Positions 24,371-39,289 are shown, counted from the first letter of the stretch. The stretch: 64,000 nt of DNA from Stichopus chloronotus (GCA_021234535.1 CM037838.1:24653969-24717968); one strand, 5' to 3'. Numbers and translations are program-made. The notes: a model not told the origin generated them from the letters alone.

Positions 24371-27300
24371 TGCCGTTCCCACTGCATTTCAAAGGGGTTG
24401 CTGTCATGTATGGCAATTGAATGACTTATTCCACCGGGTGAGTGTAATCTTGAGAGTACATTTAAAAATAAAGAAAAACTTAATATCGAACATAATCTCA
24501 TCCTTCTGATGTTTCTGTACACACGCAATCTCTTTGAAGTCAATGGGACAGCTTTAGCATCCCTCCAGATCCATGCAGTTGTTCATAGCCGTTACTCTAC
24601 TGCGAGAATCAAATCTTGCACCTTACCAGTTTTGAAGATAATGTCATATAGGTCCATGGGCAAGACCTAACATAGCAGCAGATGACCTCAGTTGAAATGC
24701 AGGATGTCATTATGAAGGAAACATTTAAAACACATTCTTTTTTGCATTTCAATACACTGACTTTGGAGTGTGTCTGTAGTCTGTACACATTTCACCTGGT
24801 GTAAATCTGAGGCATATTCTTTCATCTCACTTTGCAGGCATACAAATTGTGACATCCAGTCTGTGAGAAGTGGGTGTAAACCCGGTGCATCTGTCGAGAC
24901 TCCACAGATTAATTCCGTCCTAATTCCCCTCGTGACTGAGACGGATCGACTGTCTGTTAATAATCAACATGTACGTGTTCCTTCCGGTTTTGTTGGTGGT
25001 GAGACGCTGAGGCAGAGACACTACTGCGTCTGGACCATGGAGTCTCTAGATCCGACGTATGCACTCGTTCTACATACAAGCTGAAGGTCTTACAAAATAC
25101 GGCTTTACTACTATTACTGCTATAGTGCACACAACTGCTTATGTCATTGACCCCAACAGCAACTGCATAAGTTGCATCAGGTTAGCCAAAGTATAAAAAA
25201 AACTTAAGCTATTAAAATATTTTGGACAAAATAGCTATTTAAACATCATTGTGGGTCGCTTTTCACGGAAAAAAAAAACCCTAGGCATCGTATGGAGTCT
25301 ATCAAATCTTGATGAGATCCTCAGGGATTTTACTGTAAGTTCTTCAACCCAATACAATTTGATAGGAAAAGGTAAGTATACCAGAGAGATCAATGAATAT
25401 ACTGCGCAGGTTTGCACTGTAGGATCACGTCTACATATTCACTTAATATAAGTCCACAAACGGCACTGGTGGGTACGAATTGGGAAACGATCGGCATTTA
25501 CAGTATGACTCTTTATAGTTTTAAAAATTCCGCAGGGAGTTGTGACTCCAAGGAAAGTGGAGCAGGGTAGAGTCACGCAATTCTGATGTAGACTAAAGAC
25601 TTAAAAGTCCTCCCAAGCCTATTGCACTATTATCACCCATATATTTTAAATGGATTACATCATTCATGTTTTACCCCCCCCCCCAAAAAAAAGGCACACT
25701 CCAATCTATAAAATCTTAAACAATATTACAATCTCAAACTGTAGACAACATGCAGAAAGTAATTAAGGTACTTCACAATTACTATTATCACGGCACACTT
25801 TCTTGCAGCGATGGTGCCTTTTTTCTCTTTTTTTTTTAACTCAGCTTATGTAAAACTGTCCTTTTCTTTTATTGTGAAGTGGTTGGCAAATTAAAATGTT
25901 GGCATATGTTTACTCCAATTTTTAACACATCTTATTTTTAAATACATAATTTATTCACATTTAAGGTAATCCCAATAAAGATATAAAATTTATGTTGAAA
26001 ATTTTTACATGTGCAGATTTGAAAATAATTTTAAACTTTGATCCTTTCACACATTCCTTTAATCACTTATTCCATATTTTTCTATATTTCATGAACTCAC
26101 TTCCTGAGTTGTTTGGCTTCAAAATTTGAAAAAAAAAATATCTTGACATGTATTTACTCATGACACTACCACCTAGCTACCTGCAGGTTGTCAAGCTTCC
26201 TCCACATTCCAGTAATTTTCTTCACCTCTTGAAATACTATTTACTTACACAACCCAATGAAAAATTTAAATGTGTTTAAAATTTTGTTTAGCAGTTTTAG
26301 GCATTTTTGAGGTCCTTGGGAAACTACTGCTGTAAATGCAAGGGCTATGCATACAAAAAACTGCTACCCTTTTTTTTTTTTCATAGTGCAGCAGTTTGGC
26401 ATGTTTGTGTTACAAACTGTGATGCGATGTAGAATAAAGTATTCCAACCAGCTGACTTCTTTTGAGGGTTGGAAGGAACCTGCATGCTGTAGTTTTCCTA
26501 AATTTTAATAAAAAATCCCCTCCATGCATTGCCTATGACCAAAATTAATGGAAAAAATTAATTTAAATTGTTTCAAACTTTTTGGAAGAAGGACACCATT
26601 AAAAAAAAATCATATTATCCCAAACTTTGACAATGTTTTAATTAATTGCAAAACTGCGTCAAAAGAGCACATATTTTTACATCTGGCAAAATGGCTCCAC
26701 AATGGCAATTCTGGAGTACCATCACTCAGAACAAACATTTTAAATCTGGAGAACCCAAAAGATGCAATCACCAAAAGCTAATTTACTGCTTCCCCTTCGT
26801 CACATTTCAATAAGATTGAAAACTGATTCTTCCAGGCCAATATGTCACACATGATTCTTTGAAGAAAAGTAATAAAAAAAAATGTTCTCTCTGGAGAATC
26901 ATGACAAAAATATGTAATAATTACAACGAATGTTACAGACTCACAGGTTTACCAAGTCTCACTACTTCGGGAATGATTTCTTAGGGTGAAAATGCCAAAA
27001 TCTCACGGTGAAAGTCACTTTAGACTAATTTTTGCTTTCCATTATTACTACTGTAAATCACAGATGTTTTGTTGTCAGAATTAAAAGTGACTTATTTTAC
27101 AGAAGCGGAGGATTTTCTAAGAGATACTTTATTCTAAGAGGGTGCTGAAAAATTCTGAATGAAGCTTCCTACTGTAGTTTGAAATTAAGATACACTTTTC
27201 ACAGTAACGTAGGAGCATTTTAAAATCTCCAGGTTTTGAAAATGTGATTTTTCAGGTTTCATTGCGCGAAATCTCAAGGCTGTGCCATTTCTAAGGTGCC

Positions 27301-30300
27301 ATACAAACTCTACAAAACTACCAAAAACTTAATGCTAAGTGAGATAAAGATATTAGCTTACACAAAAAGGTTAAAAACCCTTCATGAAACTATACAGTAG
27401 GTTCAGATTTACATGAAAGAAAAGCCAAACCCTGCTGAGCAGAGGTGAAAGGGACTTGCTAAAATACTGAGTAGAAATTTACTTACCCAACATTAACAGA
27501 GGTGGGTGAATCCAGTTTTTCAAAAGAGCAGGGAATGAATGGTTTTGTGTTATCTCTCAGAGCAAAGACAAACCTTATAATGTTATTGTTCCTTGGTTCT
27601 TGGCAACTAGACCAGACACGCGGTGTTTTTTTTTTTCTTCTTCCCTTGCAGCTGTCATTGGTGGGAACATCAATGGCAGTGGTCCAAATACCACAGCTTA
27701 AGGTGATATTTGGTACGTTAACTTACTAATGCCTTCCCCCGTCTTCTAAAGCTGTCGGTTTTTACATCATCCTTTTTTTTTTCTCTTTGGTGTCAGAGGT
27801 CAACTCAGTGAATAAATTTCTTAGTAATAGGAAACCCACATAATGCTCCTAGAATGATTTAAGGAAGATTTAGCAGGCCATTCATTTTTTTCATTTTATC
27901 CACATCTACATCTTTTTTTTTTTCTTTTTTTATTTTTAGTCTGCAAATACCACAAGCAGCATAAAAATGATAAACAAGAAGGAAAAGGTAAAACAAAAGT
28001 TTCTCATACATACAGGATAATAAACCTATATTAAGTTCAGCGATCCATCTTGCATACACATAACAAAAATTTGAAGTTGAACTACGGTCTGAAATTTTCG
28101 CCGTCGTTATCACCACTGCAGACCTAGAAATTACTCAGTACAAAAACTGGGAGCAGAAAGAGACGAGAATGCGCAAACACTAGATACAAAAGTGGATATG
28201 ATTTGCAAGGTCTATAGGCTCACATTTTTGGCCCCTGAGAGTTTCCAAACATGAGTCTATTGTATGGGTCAGAGGGAAGGGAGCTGGGCATTCCCAAAAC
28301 CACGCTCTGGAAATTTGTGCCCAATTTATTACACAAATCGGTTCAAAGTCACACGCTGCATGCTACTTCCTCGATGGACGATTGTCGCAGAATGAAGATG
28401 AAATTTTGGTGCCAGATGCACTATTTTGGTGGGTCAATGTAAACTGAGATACTAGTGACTCCTGCTATGGCAAACGTTTGAGGACACAGCCATGTAATCA
28501 GCATGACAGAAATTTATCAATTGCCAAGGAAATATCCGACATCTAAACTGTGGGAAAATGGTCTCTGAAAAACTGTGCTAATGTTATTGCACGACCAACT
28601 GTAGTGCTGGACGGATAAGGCCCATATCTGACATTTATCAGTATTCCTATTTTCATCATATTCTCAAAGAGAAAAAGAAAAAAAAAAGATACCAAATTTA
28701 ATCCAAACTTGTAAGTTGTTTGCCATCTGACATGAAGTTGTACTATACTGTAGCCTACGTGGGAGTCACGGGCTTCCTCCACACGAGTGGTTGGTTGGTG
28801 TCATAAAATAAGTGCCCTTCAAAGGTTTAAATTAAAATATCAGTCCATTTCGATCCAATACTGATATTTTAAAAATGGGCCTGACTCTACGCCAAACGTT
28901 GACAAAACCATGAGCTATAGCACACACTATGTACTTCGTTGATCCACTGAGTCCCTACTACCTGTGTATTTTATGCTTGAAATCATACATAACTAAGAAG
29001 AGGACGACCTTTGCGTGAAAGAGAATCATCGTCGGTTCAAGGGCAGCATCGGCTTTTGAGGCAAATTTTGCCGAAGCCGATACGGCACTAATTTCAGGAA
29101 TGTTGGCCGATACCGATATTGAATTTAACAATCATCAGTCAACCACTGAATAGTAGTAAACAGTACATATCAGCCCATAAACAGTGTATGAGAAGTGTCA
29201 TTCATGTGCCATTGAGACATAGATTGCTTTTGTTTGGTGTCAGTCAGTTTTTTTTTTTTTAATTTTTCATCGCCATTTTCCTCCTTGAACTTCAGAAATT
29301 TTCAAATGGCTGAAAGGAGAAATATGCCGTCAAATTTCTTTAAGAGGATTGCAAATGACAATTTCAAATCAGGACTGGTTAAATTCTGCGAGCCAGTACA
29401 GTAAGCTCAAATTTTTTACGTAACGCAACCTTGATAAGCGTTCTGAATTCACATTCTTGGCTATGATGGGCTCAATAAAACAAATTATTGCGCCTATTTA
29501 TACCAATAAAACAAGTTATTGGCATGAACAAGATTTCATCCAATCAACAATCGTTCTATGGTTACTTTTGGGGTTGGGGTAAGGTTTGCACAAATAACAA
29601 AGGTCATTCACCCAGAATTCGCCCAATGTTCGTGCAAATAGCTTCAACCAAAACAGCATATAGTCTGATAAATAGAACTGCCATACAAAATCAATTTTGA
29701 CCACATCAGTCAGACAAGGAAGGAACCTACCTCCCACACGAAAAAAAAAAATACATCAGAACAGTAAAATTGACAAAAGTATTGCAGAATGTAATAACAA
29801 ATTTGCAATTTTCTATACCTCAAACATGCAAGGCACCACTTAATGGCAAATGCATGTCTAAAACTGAGAAAAAGTGTCTGAAAATAGACAGAATGTCTTT
29901 GTTGGTTTTCTAACTGTATAAGTAGTAATTTGCTATTTTTCTGTGAAAAAATCTAACTGGCATGCAAGTCACTGTAAAAATGCAACAAAAAAAGGACTTT
30001 GTTTCAGTCGTAATTGGACGAATCCTTTGTTATGATTCCCTCTGTTTTGCATGCAAAGCTCTGTTAAATTTTCTCTATCCATCAAATCGCTTTTGTTCCA
30101 GTATGTGTTCCAACACCGCATCCCTCCTTTGACCTGCCTAACATCATGAGAACGATTACACCATATCGTCAGAGTGAATGAGAACTATGGGCATGTTACG
30201 GCAGAGTGAAAATACGAAAGAAACTGTGGAAAGTATTTTGCAAACTTTTAACCATTTTTATGATATCATTCCCGGTAGTAGTATTACCTTAACAACTCGT

Positions 30301-31285
30301 CACACTTGTATCACATTTCTTCCCTTTTGGTCTTCATTTGTGATTTTATTTTTTTTATTTTGCAACATTAGTTGTTTGTTTTTTATGATTACTTCTCCTC
30401 TGTTTTGGTATCAGTATAATCATTATTTCTATGATTCAATGCTGTTAAGTGGGTGGCAAACAGAAGCTGCAGTTGTCATGGTAAAATTTTTAATACCCTA
30501 TCTACAACATATAGCAGACATACAGTACTGCATGACATGAACTGGGTTGGTGGTAAAGGTGGCCCTAGGCAGAGTGGAAGCTAGAATGCAGAGCTGGGTT
30601 TTACAAATACAACCACAACAATTCCAAGAGTTAAACCTTCCTTATGAAAGAGAAAGTTGTCAAGAACATGCAGAACCTCTTCCAATGATGAAGGGAACAA
30701 ACAGGATCCATAAATCCAAAGCCCATGTGGCACTGCCTGCAGGCTCAGACTGAAAATGTCATAAAAAAAGTCATTGGAAAATTTTCGACATTTTATTACA
30801 GTGCAATGATTCTCCTAGGTAAAAATATCTAGGTCAGATTTGGGAAAAGGTTAATGTAATTCACAATTAATCATGGAGGGCACAGCTCAGCAGTACTACC
30901 TTTCTCATTACTAAATATGTTCACTGGCAAATCAACTTAGGCCTACGGGGAACACTCCCTACAAGCCACTCTAATGGGAGCAACTATGCAGATGTTAGCA
31001 TTTTGAGGAAAACGACTACAGGGGATATGTTCCCCTCCACCTCCTCGGCACTTTCCTTTTTAATCCCGCATTTATATTTTTAAAATCAGCTTATTATTTT
31101 AAACTTTGAGCTCTGTGAGAAAATACCAAAAACTTGACAAAAGAAACATTAAGGAGGGGAACAATTTTCCTGCGATATTTATGGAAACTACCGAAGGTCA
31201 CCTGCAGTTTGTGGTTTTGCTGGAAGAAAAAGTAGATTCAGAGAATTAGCTTTGGCTGTGCTACATCAACTTGAGAGGGACTTAA

Positions 31286-31630
31286 AGGGAAATAGGGCGT
31301 TTAGAATACACCAACATGGCATACAAAAGAAATAGTGTTAGTCATTGTTAAACCATTCAGTCTCATCAATAAACATCTACCAGAGCTTCATCTCCTCAAA
31401 ACATTATGCATGTGATAAGCAACGGAATATGCATCATTTGAATGTTGAAAAGTTTGGGTGAACAAATTAGTGTAGAGCAACAAATAACTGAGTTTCTATC
31501 AGTGAGAAACTTATTTCTTGAAAAGAAGGACACTGCCTTTCCATATTTTGAATAATCTATCATTCTGCATTCACAAACATTGGTTTTAAAAGTATGGACG
31601 TTTCCTGTAAAACAAACGCCCTATTTCCCT
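31286..31630 (+). mobile_element. MITE family A, copy 1 (345 bp, TTAA ends)
   Basis: Perfect 17-bp terminal inverted repeats AGGGAAATAGGGCGTTT, flanked by TTAA at 31282-31285 and 31631-31634. No coding capacity. Related copies at 53060 and 56025. Confidence 0.85.
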
Positions 31631-32461
31631 TTAATGTAGTTTGTAGAAGTAACCATCACTGGTGGTAACCATACCCCCTTTCCCCTCTCCGCTTCTGTCA
31701 ACTTCCCCACCCCCCCTGTTAAAGTTTTCCTTGTTATCTGCACACTCTTTGTACAAGCGTGTTAGTATTCACACCAGATTAGATTTCAAATGAAATATTG
31801 GGAAACTAGAAAGTGCATTTGGTCAGGGAAAATCTTAAAGCCGTATTTTGCCTATGTACGTATATTTTTATGAACAATGATGACTGCATTACCAAATACA
31901 TGCCTAGCCGAATTTGTGAAGGGGGAAAAATCCCGTGGGAGACTATGCATAGGGCCACCATTAGCTGGTGCAAAGTCTTCACAGGAACTTTGGCCAAAAA
32001 TACCCGACAGATCACTGGAGGTGGCACTTTCAGGGCTTTTCTAAAGGCCAAAAATGTAGGCCTACTGCTGGCATCAAAATAGGGGGCATACCAGCGATAT
32101 CATCAACAACATTAAAGAAGTACCAAACATACACTCAAGGGAGGGGAAAGCTGCCTCCCCCCGGCCACAAACCTGATCAAGAAACTTTAGATCAAGACAA
32201 CCAACTACTACTCTTGATATGAGAATGAAGTCTAGGGGAGTCCAGGAAAGTTATACAGTGATACAATTTGATCGCTGTTTAAATGTCTCAATGTGGAAAG
32301 TGGAAATTATCTTTAATTTCAAAATATTTTTGAATGAACAGCATTTTTTTGTTGCCATGTAGTAAAAATCATTATCACATTTTTGCTGGAGAAAACGTGA
32401 AAACAATTACTGATTTCTGACGTGACTGTACATTTAAAATGTCCCTCATTAGATATCAGAT

Positions 32462-32520
32462 GTGCTGTGTGGGCCACTGGTTTAATGAGCCCACTGTCAA
32501 GATCATGGACTTGAATCCTC
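32462..32520 (+). repeat. Possible tRNA-derived SINE relic
   Basis: GGGCCACTGGTTTAATGAGCC followed about 30 bases later by GGACTTGAATCCTCG resembles a decayed pol III A box and B box. Only these short stretches support it. Confidence 0.2.
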
Positions 32521-34142
32521 GACTTGCATTGTATAGCATGACTCGTTCATGCATAATGAGAGATATAACACATATTCGGTTGTGATGATAATATTCCATG
32601 CAAGTTCAATGGAGCTCTGGGTATTATACCACACGATAAATCAGGTTGACTACAGTTTGAACTGAAAGTTGGAGACACACAGAGTTCAAAATACAATGAA
32701 GAAAAAGTTAGTTTTAAACGATAGATTAACTTTGCAGCTTTACTATATATGCCGAGCAATTGTTACCTTTGCTTCTTCAGTCCAGATAATCCTTTAAGCC
32801 ACAAAGTTAATTCCTCCACTACGATGTATGTTATATAGACTCAAATTACAAACCTAGAGTATCATTTTTATACTAGAACTTGGCACAATACAACTGATAC
32901 CGCAGTACAGCCAAGTCTAGGCAAAGGCCCTAGGTGCTTTGGACTACTATAAATAAAATGTTATGTTTTAAAGTTTAATAATTCAATGACTGCCTTGTAA
33001 CAGGATGGCTACCTCTTGAACATGACCTCCGTATCTGCCCTCCATACTTCGACTCATATATTTCACAACCACATCCAAATTAAGGTCATTCATCTCACCA
33101 CACTTTAGGCAGTTAAATGTGGTACCAGATCTGGAAAGATTATAAGTTCATCTCCAGGTCATGAGGACTATTTTGGTTGCAGTGGGAGGTAAAAAAACCT
33201 TCCAGCAGCTGCCTGTAAAATGGAGTAACCAGGTGCGGATGATGTGATTAATGACCGGTTTTATGGTGACATACTTATCACATACCTTCCTGTCTGGGAG
33301 ATGACTTTGTCTACTGGTCCTAATGCTCAGACATTTAAATATACATTAATTTGCATTTCATCTGGGGATTTAAGGAATTAAAGTGACTGGGTGTGCACAC
33401 AAAAAACCGGGGACAATACGATTATGTTATGCACACATGACCAAGTGAGGTTGTTCATGGACAGAATATATGTCATTCAATGTACTAAAACAAGAATGAC
33501 GTCTTTGTAAAGAAAAGCACTGGGAAACAGCATGAAAACGGTATAATCATACCATTTTCGACCAAAAATGGTTCTTATTACAAGAAGTAGCCAGTGCCTT
33601 CATTCCTTCATAATGAATGTGCAACAGTACAGATGTCACTGATGTAGAACATATGACTCAAGTCACAGTGTCCTCGTCCATATCAGGAATTGCAGTATTT
33701 AGTGCAATGGAACCACAGTGTTTACAAGTAAAACGGTAATGGTAACCTCATGATGAGCTTTTTTAACCAGCTGAATATGCATCACTAGTACACTTACCAC
33801 TGGCTTGTTTGAAGAAGGCACAGTTGAATGAAAAGTGTCAACCACTACACTATACAAATTTCACATATTTTTTTTTGCAGTTATTTTACAAGAATTCGAA
33901 ATCATACATCAGAACTGATCCCTTGGAACTTAATTCTTTTCCCAAATTGTCTGTCACATCTGAAATTAAGAGACACATGTTTAGGAGTTACAGTAGGATA
34001 TGAAATGTTAATGTTACTTTTTGAGTAAACAGGTAATCACTTTAATTGCCCACAAGCTAACGGAAAAATAATTTCTTCTGCAGGTGATGGAAACATGCAG
34101 TGTGATTGCAGTGTTTTTGGCACAACAGAAAAACAAGACCTA

Positions 34143-34339
34143 CAATCTTGGACAAAATACCTTGGGACACCCCGCGCCCCCATTCAATGTTGGCTATTGG
34201 ATCGCTGTTCAAAGGGTACATTCACTTCTATAGTGCAACATTGGAAAGGGGCGTGGGTTTCATGTTCTCCTCTCACCTAAAATTCAGTATTATATTTGCA
34301 ACGTACGACAAAGTGTCCCAACAATTTTGTCCAAGATTG
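34143..34339. mobile_element. Tc1/mariner-type MITE, copy 1 (197 bp)
   Basis: Terminal inverted repeats start CAATCTTGGACAAAAT on both sides (16 bp perfect, extending to TTGGGACAC with mismatches). Flanked by TA at 34141-34142 and 34340-34341, the target of mariner-type elements. No coding capacity. Confidence 0.88.
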
Positions 34340-34343
34340 TAGA

Positions 34344-34660
34344 AGGGCACTATGGTTCCTTAGGTGAAGATTACTTTAACTGTAGTCATTTAGTCTTAAC
34401 CGAGGTTAATCCAGGATTTATCACATTTAAAAAATGTTTGGGCCCCATTTTGTTCCTAAGAATGCTGATCAGCCAAAGGCACTCAACTACCATAGTCACA
34501 ATATGAAAAACCTCAATGCTGCAAAATCTAATGTGTAGAAAAAAAATAAATAACTTCGCACCATGTAATAATTATGGTCCATAATACGAGCCATATGGCC
34601 CATTCTGAAACTGGACCCACGAATGTTGAACACTGCGAAGAGTCTCGAAAGGTCCCCTTC
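34344..34660. repeat. Second copy of the intron-3 repeat
   Basis: It shares long stretches in order with 16918-17200: GGGCACTATGGTTCCTT, AGTCTTAACCGAGG, GGGCCCCATTTTGT, AAGAATGCTGATCAGCC and GGACCCACGAATGTTGAACA. It directly follows the mariner-type MITE at 34143. Confidence 0.65.
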
Positions 34661-34965
34661 TTGAGATATCATGTTTACAGTGTTTTCACAATTTGACCCC
34701 TGTTGACCCTAAATGACCTTTGACCTCCACCAAAAACAATAGGGTTCTTCTACTCAATGTGGTACACCTACATACTAAATATGAGATCTGTCCAAGCTTC
34801 TCTTCTTGAGATATCGTGTTTACAAGGTAGGGCGTCACAAACACACATACACACACACATGCACACACCCTCGCACACACACACATACACACACACCCAC
34901 GCATGATAACAAAGGTTATGATTATCATCGAAACCAAAAAGTAGCCATTTTGTAAGTAACCTTAT
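34661..34965. repeat. Dispersed repeat with DR1 motif and (CA)n tract
   Basis: Contains GACCCCTGTTGACCC, then TGACCTTTGACCT, and two copies of 'cTTCTTGAGATATCRTGTTTACA', ending in a compound (CA)n tract (34835-34903). It looks like the tail of the repeat at 34344. The minus-strand frame at 34686-34937 is a repeat artefact. Confidence 0.55.
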
Positions 34966-37632
34966 AAAACACTCTAAACTGTGTGTTTACTTTGAAGATT
35001 AATTTCAAAGAGATATTAATTATGGTATGCATATTTCCTGCAGTTTGTGGTGAGCAGTCCCATAGTCAAACCAATGAATGTGGATGGACTGAGAGGGGAA
35101 GCACATCAATATTTAGTTTTGCTGACCTGATGGAGGGGTCTACATGGGGATGGAGTGTCTCCTTCTCCATTAAAATGTTTTGTCCTTTTCAAAAGTTCTT
35201 CATACAAAATGGTGCAAAGCTGGTCTCATTGTAAAACTTCCCCTCCCCCCACCCCACTCTTCCTATTATTTTGTTTTCATCATTTGGTGAAGGACCTTTG
35301 ATTAAAGATTTTTTTTGAGGGGAACATGCCTCATCTCCCCTCCCCCCCCCCTCCACCCTCCTCCCCATGGCTATGTGCCTGGTGATCTGCAACCATAACA
35401 TGTATTGGAACTCAATCTGCAATTTTATTTCAGGTACATTTTGTTAGTAGATGTCATTCAGTACTAAAACATCATTTACAATCACAGCTGAGAGGAAAAT
35501 GTTACCCAAATGAATCCAAATCTCTTTCCATTACTCAACAGTTCTTTCAGAGGTGATCATTTTATCTTTATTGCAATGGAAAATTATTTTCATATAGTCG
35601 TAAAACTTTGCATATCAATTAGTGCACCGTTTGGATATGACACTGCACTATGTCTAGGGTTTAATCCGCCTCAGTTGAGGAGAGTAAAGGCAGTCACGTG
35701 ACTACTTCGATACAGCATGTGACACGCTCAAAACTCTACAGGTCTGTATTTCTCTTGTGAAGATACTAGTGAATTAATGCAGCATTTCAACTGGTATTTT
35801 ATTATTCTTTCACTCAGAGAGGGTAAGCCTTTTTTCAACAAAGGAGGATTTCCTGGAAAACCTTGACTTATGTTTTGCTAAAATTCTTGAGAACATGAAT
35901 GGAAAAAAACATTTTCATAGAACATGGACAGATGGGTACACGTACCCTCCAGCCATGTTCTACTCCAGCATTTCACTGGAATATCGTAAGCAATATATGC
36001 CCTATATATATCTTCTTTTCACAATATCTTGTTATAATACCATAAATGGATCCACTTCTGTGTAAAAGAAACAAACAGATTTCTAAGATTTGTTTTTTTT
36101 TTAATCTTTAACTGTTGCTGGCTGAGGGAAATTTATGTTAATCACAAAGCCACAAACTTCTTGTCTATGAGACTAGTTACCTGCTCCTGTCTGCCACAGA
36201 CCTACCCTGTAACTCAATCCCACATGTACAACTAATTTAACTCCAAATGTACAGTATGCAGACTAGTTTCCAGGACTGTAATGCAAGGCTTTCTCTTGTT
36301 GTTTTTTTTATATTTCTAGACAGACAATATCTGCCAGGATCCATAATCACCTATTCCTATGCACCATGGACTCTGAGGCATAACCACTGGAGGGACAGGA
36401 ACCCCCGGCAAATGTCTTTCTCCCACTTGTCCCTCCAAATGAAATTCAAAAAGAAAACAAATGAAAATATTTGATGAAACTCACAAGGCCAGAGAGACTG
36501 GAAAGTGCCATTTCCAGCAATCTCAGAGGGACTTCTTATCCGACAGTTTTCTCTGAAGGCTACACACCAACCAATGGTGGCATTCGATCCAGTCAAGGTT
36601 ATTACTTCTTGTCCTGCCAATTGAACCCTCTGCCCGCCTCCTTACCCCCCCCGTCCCTCCCTCTCCCGGTCCCTTCCAATGGAAAGGTTTGGCCACTGCA
36701 TGGACTCCTTAAGACACAAAGATAATGCAGAAATTACGGGCATAATATTCCTCGATGAAGTTTCATTGTAAGTTGGTCCTCCCAATCCTCCATCCACTTC
36801 CAATCATTTTCACTAATCCAAACCAACATGCATTGTAATTTCAATAATGTAACTTTTTTTTTAAACGATGAAACAACACACATTTGGTTCTTGGTTTAGT
36901 GTTGACTTAATATGAACGCTACTGTACATACATCAAGAGGAACTGGCATGACAAAGGAAATACAAAACTTTGGTGGATGAAAGCATGGGTACAATTAAAA
37001 TATGTCTGTGAAATATGTGTGTAGTTATGACTTGTCTCAAAGCACTGGGTAACATTTCAAATGCAAGTTGCTTTTCTCCACAAAGTGGTAATACTCTACA
37101 AATACTGTAACATCTAATGGTAAATTTCCAAGCATGAAGATGATAATGGAATGACTAAACACATGCCAGAATTTAATACTTAATAATTTAATATCCAGTG
37201 CAGATATGCATGCACCCAAAATAAGGAAAAGTTCCGTCCACAGTCAGGATGGTGATAGTAAAATTGTTATAAGGAGACAAAATTACTGTGTACCTGCTTC
37301 TCCTTCCTTCCACCAGACGGATGGAATAGAGTAGAGCGGTGGTGCACCCAACCCAGAAAATGCAATGCAGGTGTCCCAGGGAGGCATTGGGCCAGCCTCC
37401 ACTTTCGCAGCATGGACATACCATAAGTTTTGGTAGGCCTCCTTGACATTGCCACAGATTTCTTGGTTCATATTTCAAACGAGGTCAGATCAGGAACCTC
37501 CCTCACTGCTGAGAGAATTACAGAATACATTAATGTGACAATCAGTAGTGGTCAGCATCAAGTACTGCTAGAGCTACTGTATATGCTTAGTTTAGGCATA
37601 CAAACATTACATGCAATTAATGATATAGCAAG

Positions 37633-38393
37633 GGCACCTAGAATGACATTTCCCATCCTAGAATGACACACCCTTAGCTACTACTGAAACTGTATTACTA
37701 CAGGCAGCATAACATGTTTTGTTGAAAGCAGAGTGACATTATTCCTGAAAATTGTGCCTGTAGGCTGTTACATTTCTGCACCTTTGACAAGGTTTTTGCA
37801 CCCTTGCCTGTAGCTAAAATCTTGGACAAAATACCTTGGGACACCCCGCTCACCGTTCAACGTTGGCTGTAGGATTACTGTTTAAAGTGTGCATTCATTC
37901 CTATAGCGCAACATTTGAAAGGGACCTGGGGTTTCATGTTACCCTCTCACCTAAAATACAGTATAGTACTACATTTGCAGCATACAAGAAAGCGTCCCAA
38001 CAATGTTTTCAAGACTGTAGGCCTACGCTTTGTACCCTCATATGAAATGCCACTTTTAAACAACCCAAAATACTGAACATCTCTAAACACCATGTCTCCA
38101 AAATGATGATCCACACACTACAAGCCATAAGTTTACATGATACATATATCTCATCACTCCATCAAAGTTACAATGTGTCAATTTAGGTGTCTAAAATACT
38201 GTACTTCAAACAGCAGATACTGGGCTCAAGTTGTCCTCAATTTTAAGTTGTGACGGGACAATAAAGACAGTACTGTTCATTCATATCATAAAATTTGTGA
38301 GTGCTTTGGATTTTTTAACTGTGCGGGCCTAGACTTTACTGTATGATCATTGATCAAATACAATGAAATCCTTATGTGCATCATTCTGGGGCC
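37633..38393. mobile_element. TIR element 'GGCACCTAGAATGAC', copy 1, with nested MITE
   Basis: Starts GGCACCTAGAATGACA and ends GTGCATCATTCTGGGGCC, which is roughly the inverted sequence. The body (TGTTTTGTTGAAAGCA, TCTCCAAAATGATGATCCAC, GTTACAATGTGTCAATT) is shared with 40786-41393. A mariner-type MITE (37817-38017) interrupts it. Confidence 0.7.
37817..38017. mobile_element. Tc1/mariner-type MITE, copy 2 (about 201 bp)
   Basis: Same order as the copy at 34143 (ATCTTGGACAAAATACC, ACACCCCGC, CATTCATTCCTATAGCGC, CGTCCCAACAATGTTTTC). Flanked by TA at 37815-37816 and 38018-38019. The ends are more diverged than in copy 1, so it is older or drifting. Confidence 0.82.
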
Positions 38394-39289
38394 ATGTAGC
38401 CTTTGAACATGGATGTGTTGAAGCAGAGGCTGTGATGTGCAGTGTAAATTGTAGCTAAGGCCACAGTTTAATGCAGTGCACAGCCTCTTCAATCAAGGGC
38501 TAGGTGGCACCATGCTTCAGTACTCATCGGAAATTTGAGTCAATATCACATTTTACAATACGTGGCTCAGAGATATGCCGTCACTGTATAACATTGTAGA
38601 GAAAACTCGAAAAGTTAGTACCAACACATTGTAAGACCTTTTTGGCAATTATCTATAGATGCAGAACCACTCTCAGTTGTACTTGGATTGTAACCTCCTA
38701 GAAGTTAAAGATATCCAAATATGTATTGCATAGGAGTACTTGTGTAGCTATCATAATTTATTACCCAATGCATTGGCAAATGTCATAAAACCACCAGATT
38801 CAACTGAAATGACGTTGAATATCCGCAATACTAATCTCTTCTTTGTACCACATCATACTATTTTTACAAAATTACTGTCATAATGTATGGCTTAACACTT
38901 CTTTGGTTGTAAGATCCACTTCACTCTTTTAAAAAGGATTTAAAACACTCACTCTATTGTTGTTATCATTTATAACGTCTACTTAAGGTTCAACTGAATG
39001 TTTAGTAATCGGACAAGTCATAGTATAACTGCAACTGTTTTCTGTTTTCCCCCGATTGTCTGTTTTATGTTTCTTTTGTTTTCATGGTTACCATCTTAGA
39101 TGAACAGTTGTTTCTTTCTAGTGTCCACCATAAGTATACATACAAAGTTTGTAAAACTTAATCTTGTTGATGTGAAAAGTACATATGAACTAGAGCGTCA
39201 ATGACGCAAACTTCGACTAAAGACAGCATACAAGTTAGTAACGCTAGATTAAAAGTTGAAAGGGCAATGTCCATAATGGTATAGGAGTT

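Noticed and set aside
24770..25084. 104-codon plus-strand frame with a more GC-balanced second half
   Set aside because: It opens with GTG, not ATG, has no consistent splice sites, and no recognisable motif.
30547..30753. 68-codon plus-strand frame with protein-like composition
   Set aside because: It opens with TTG, is isolated from any gene, and shows no splice context.
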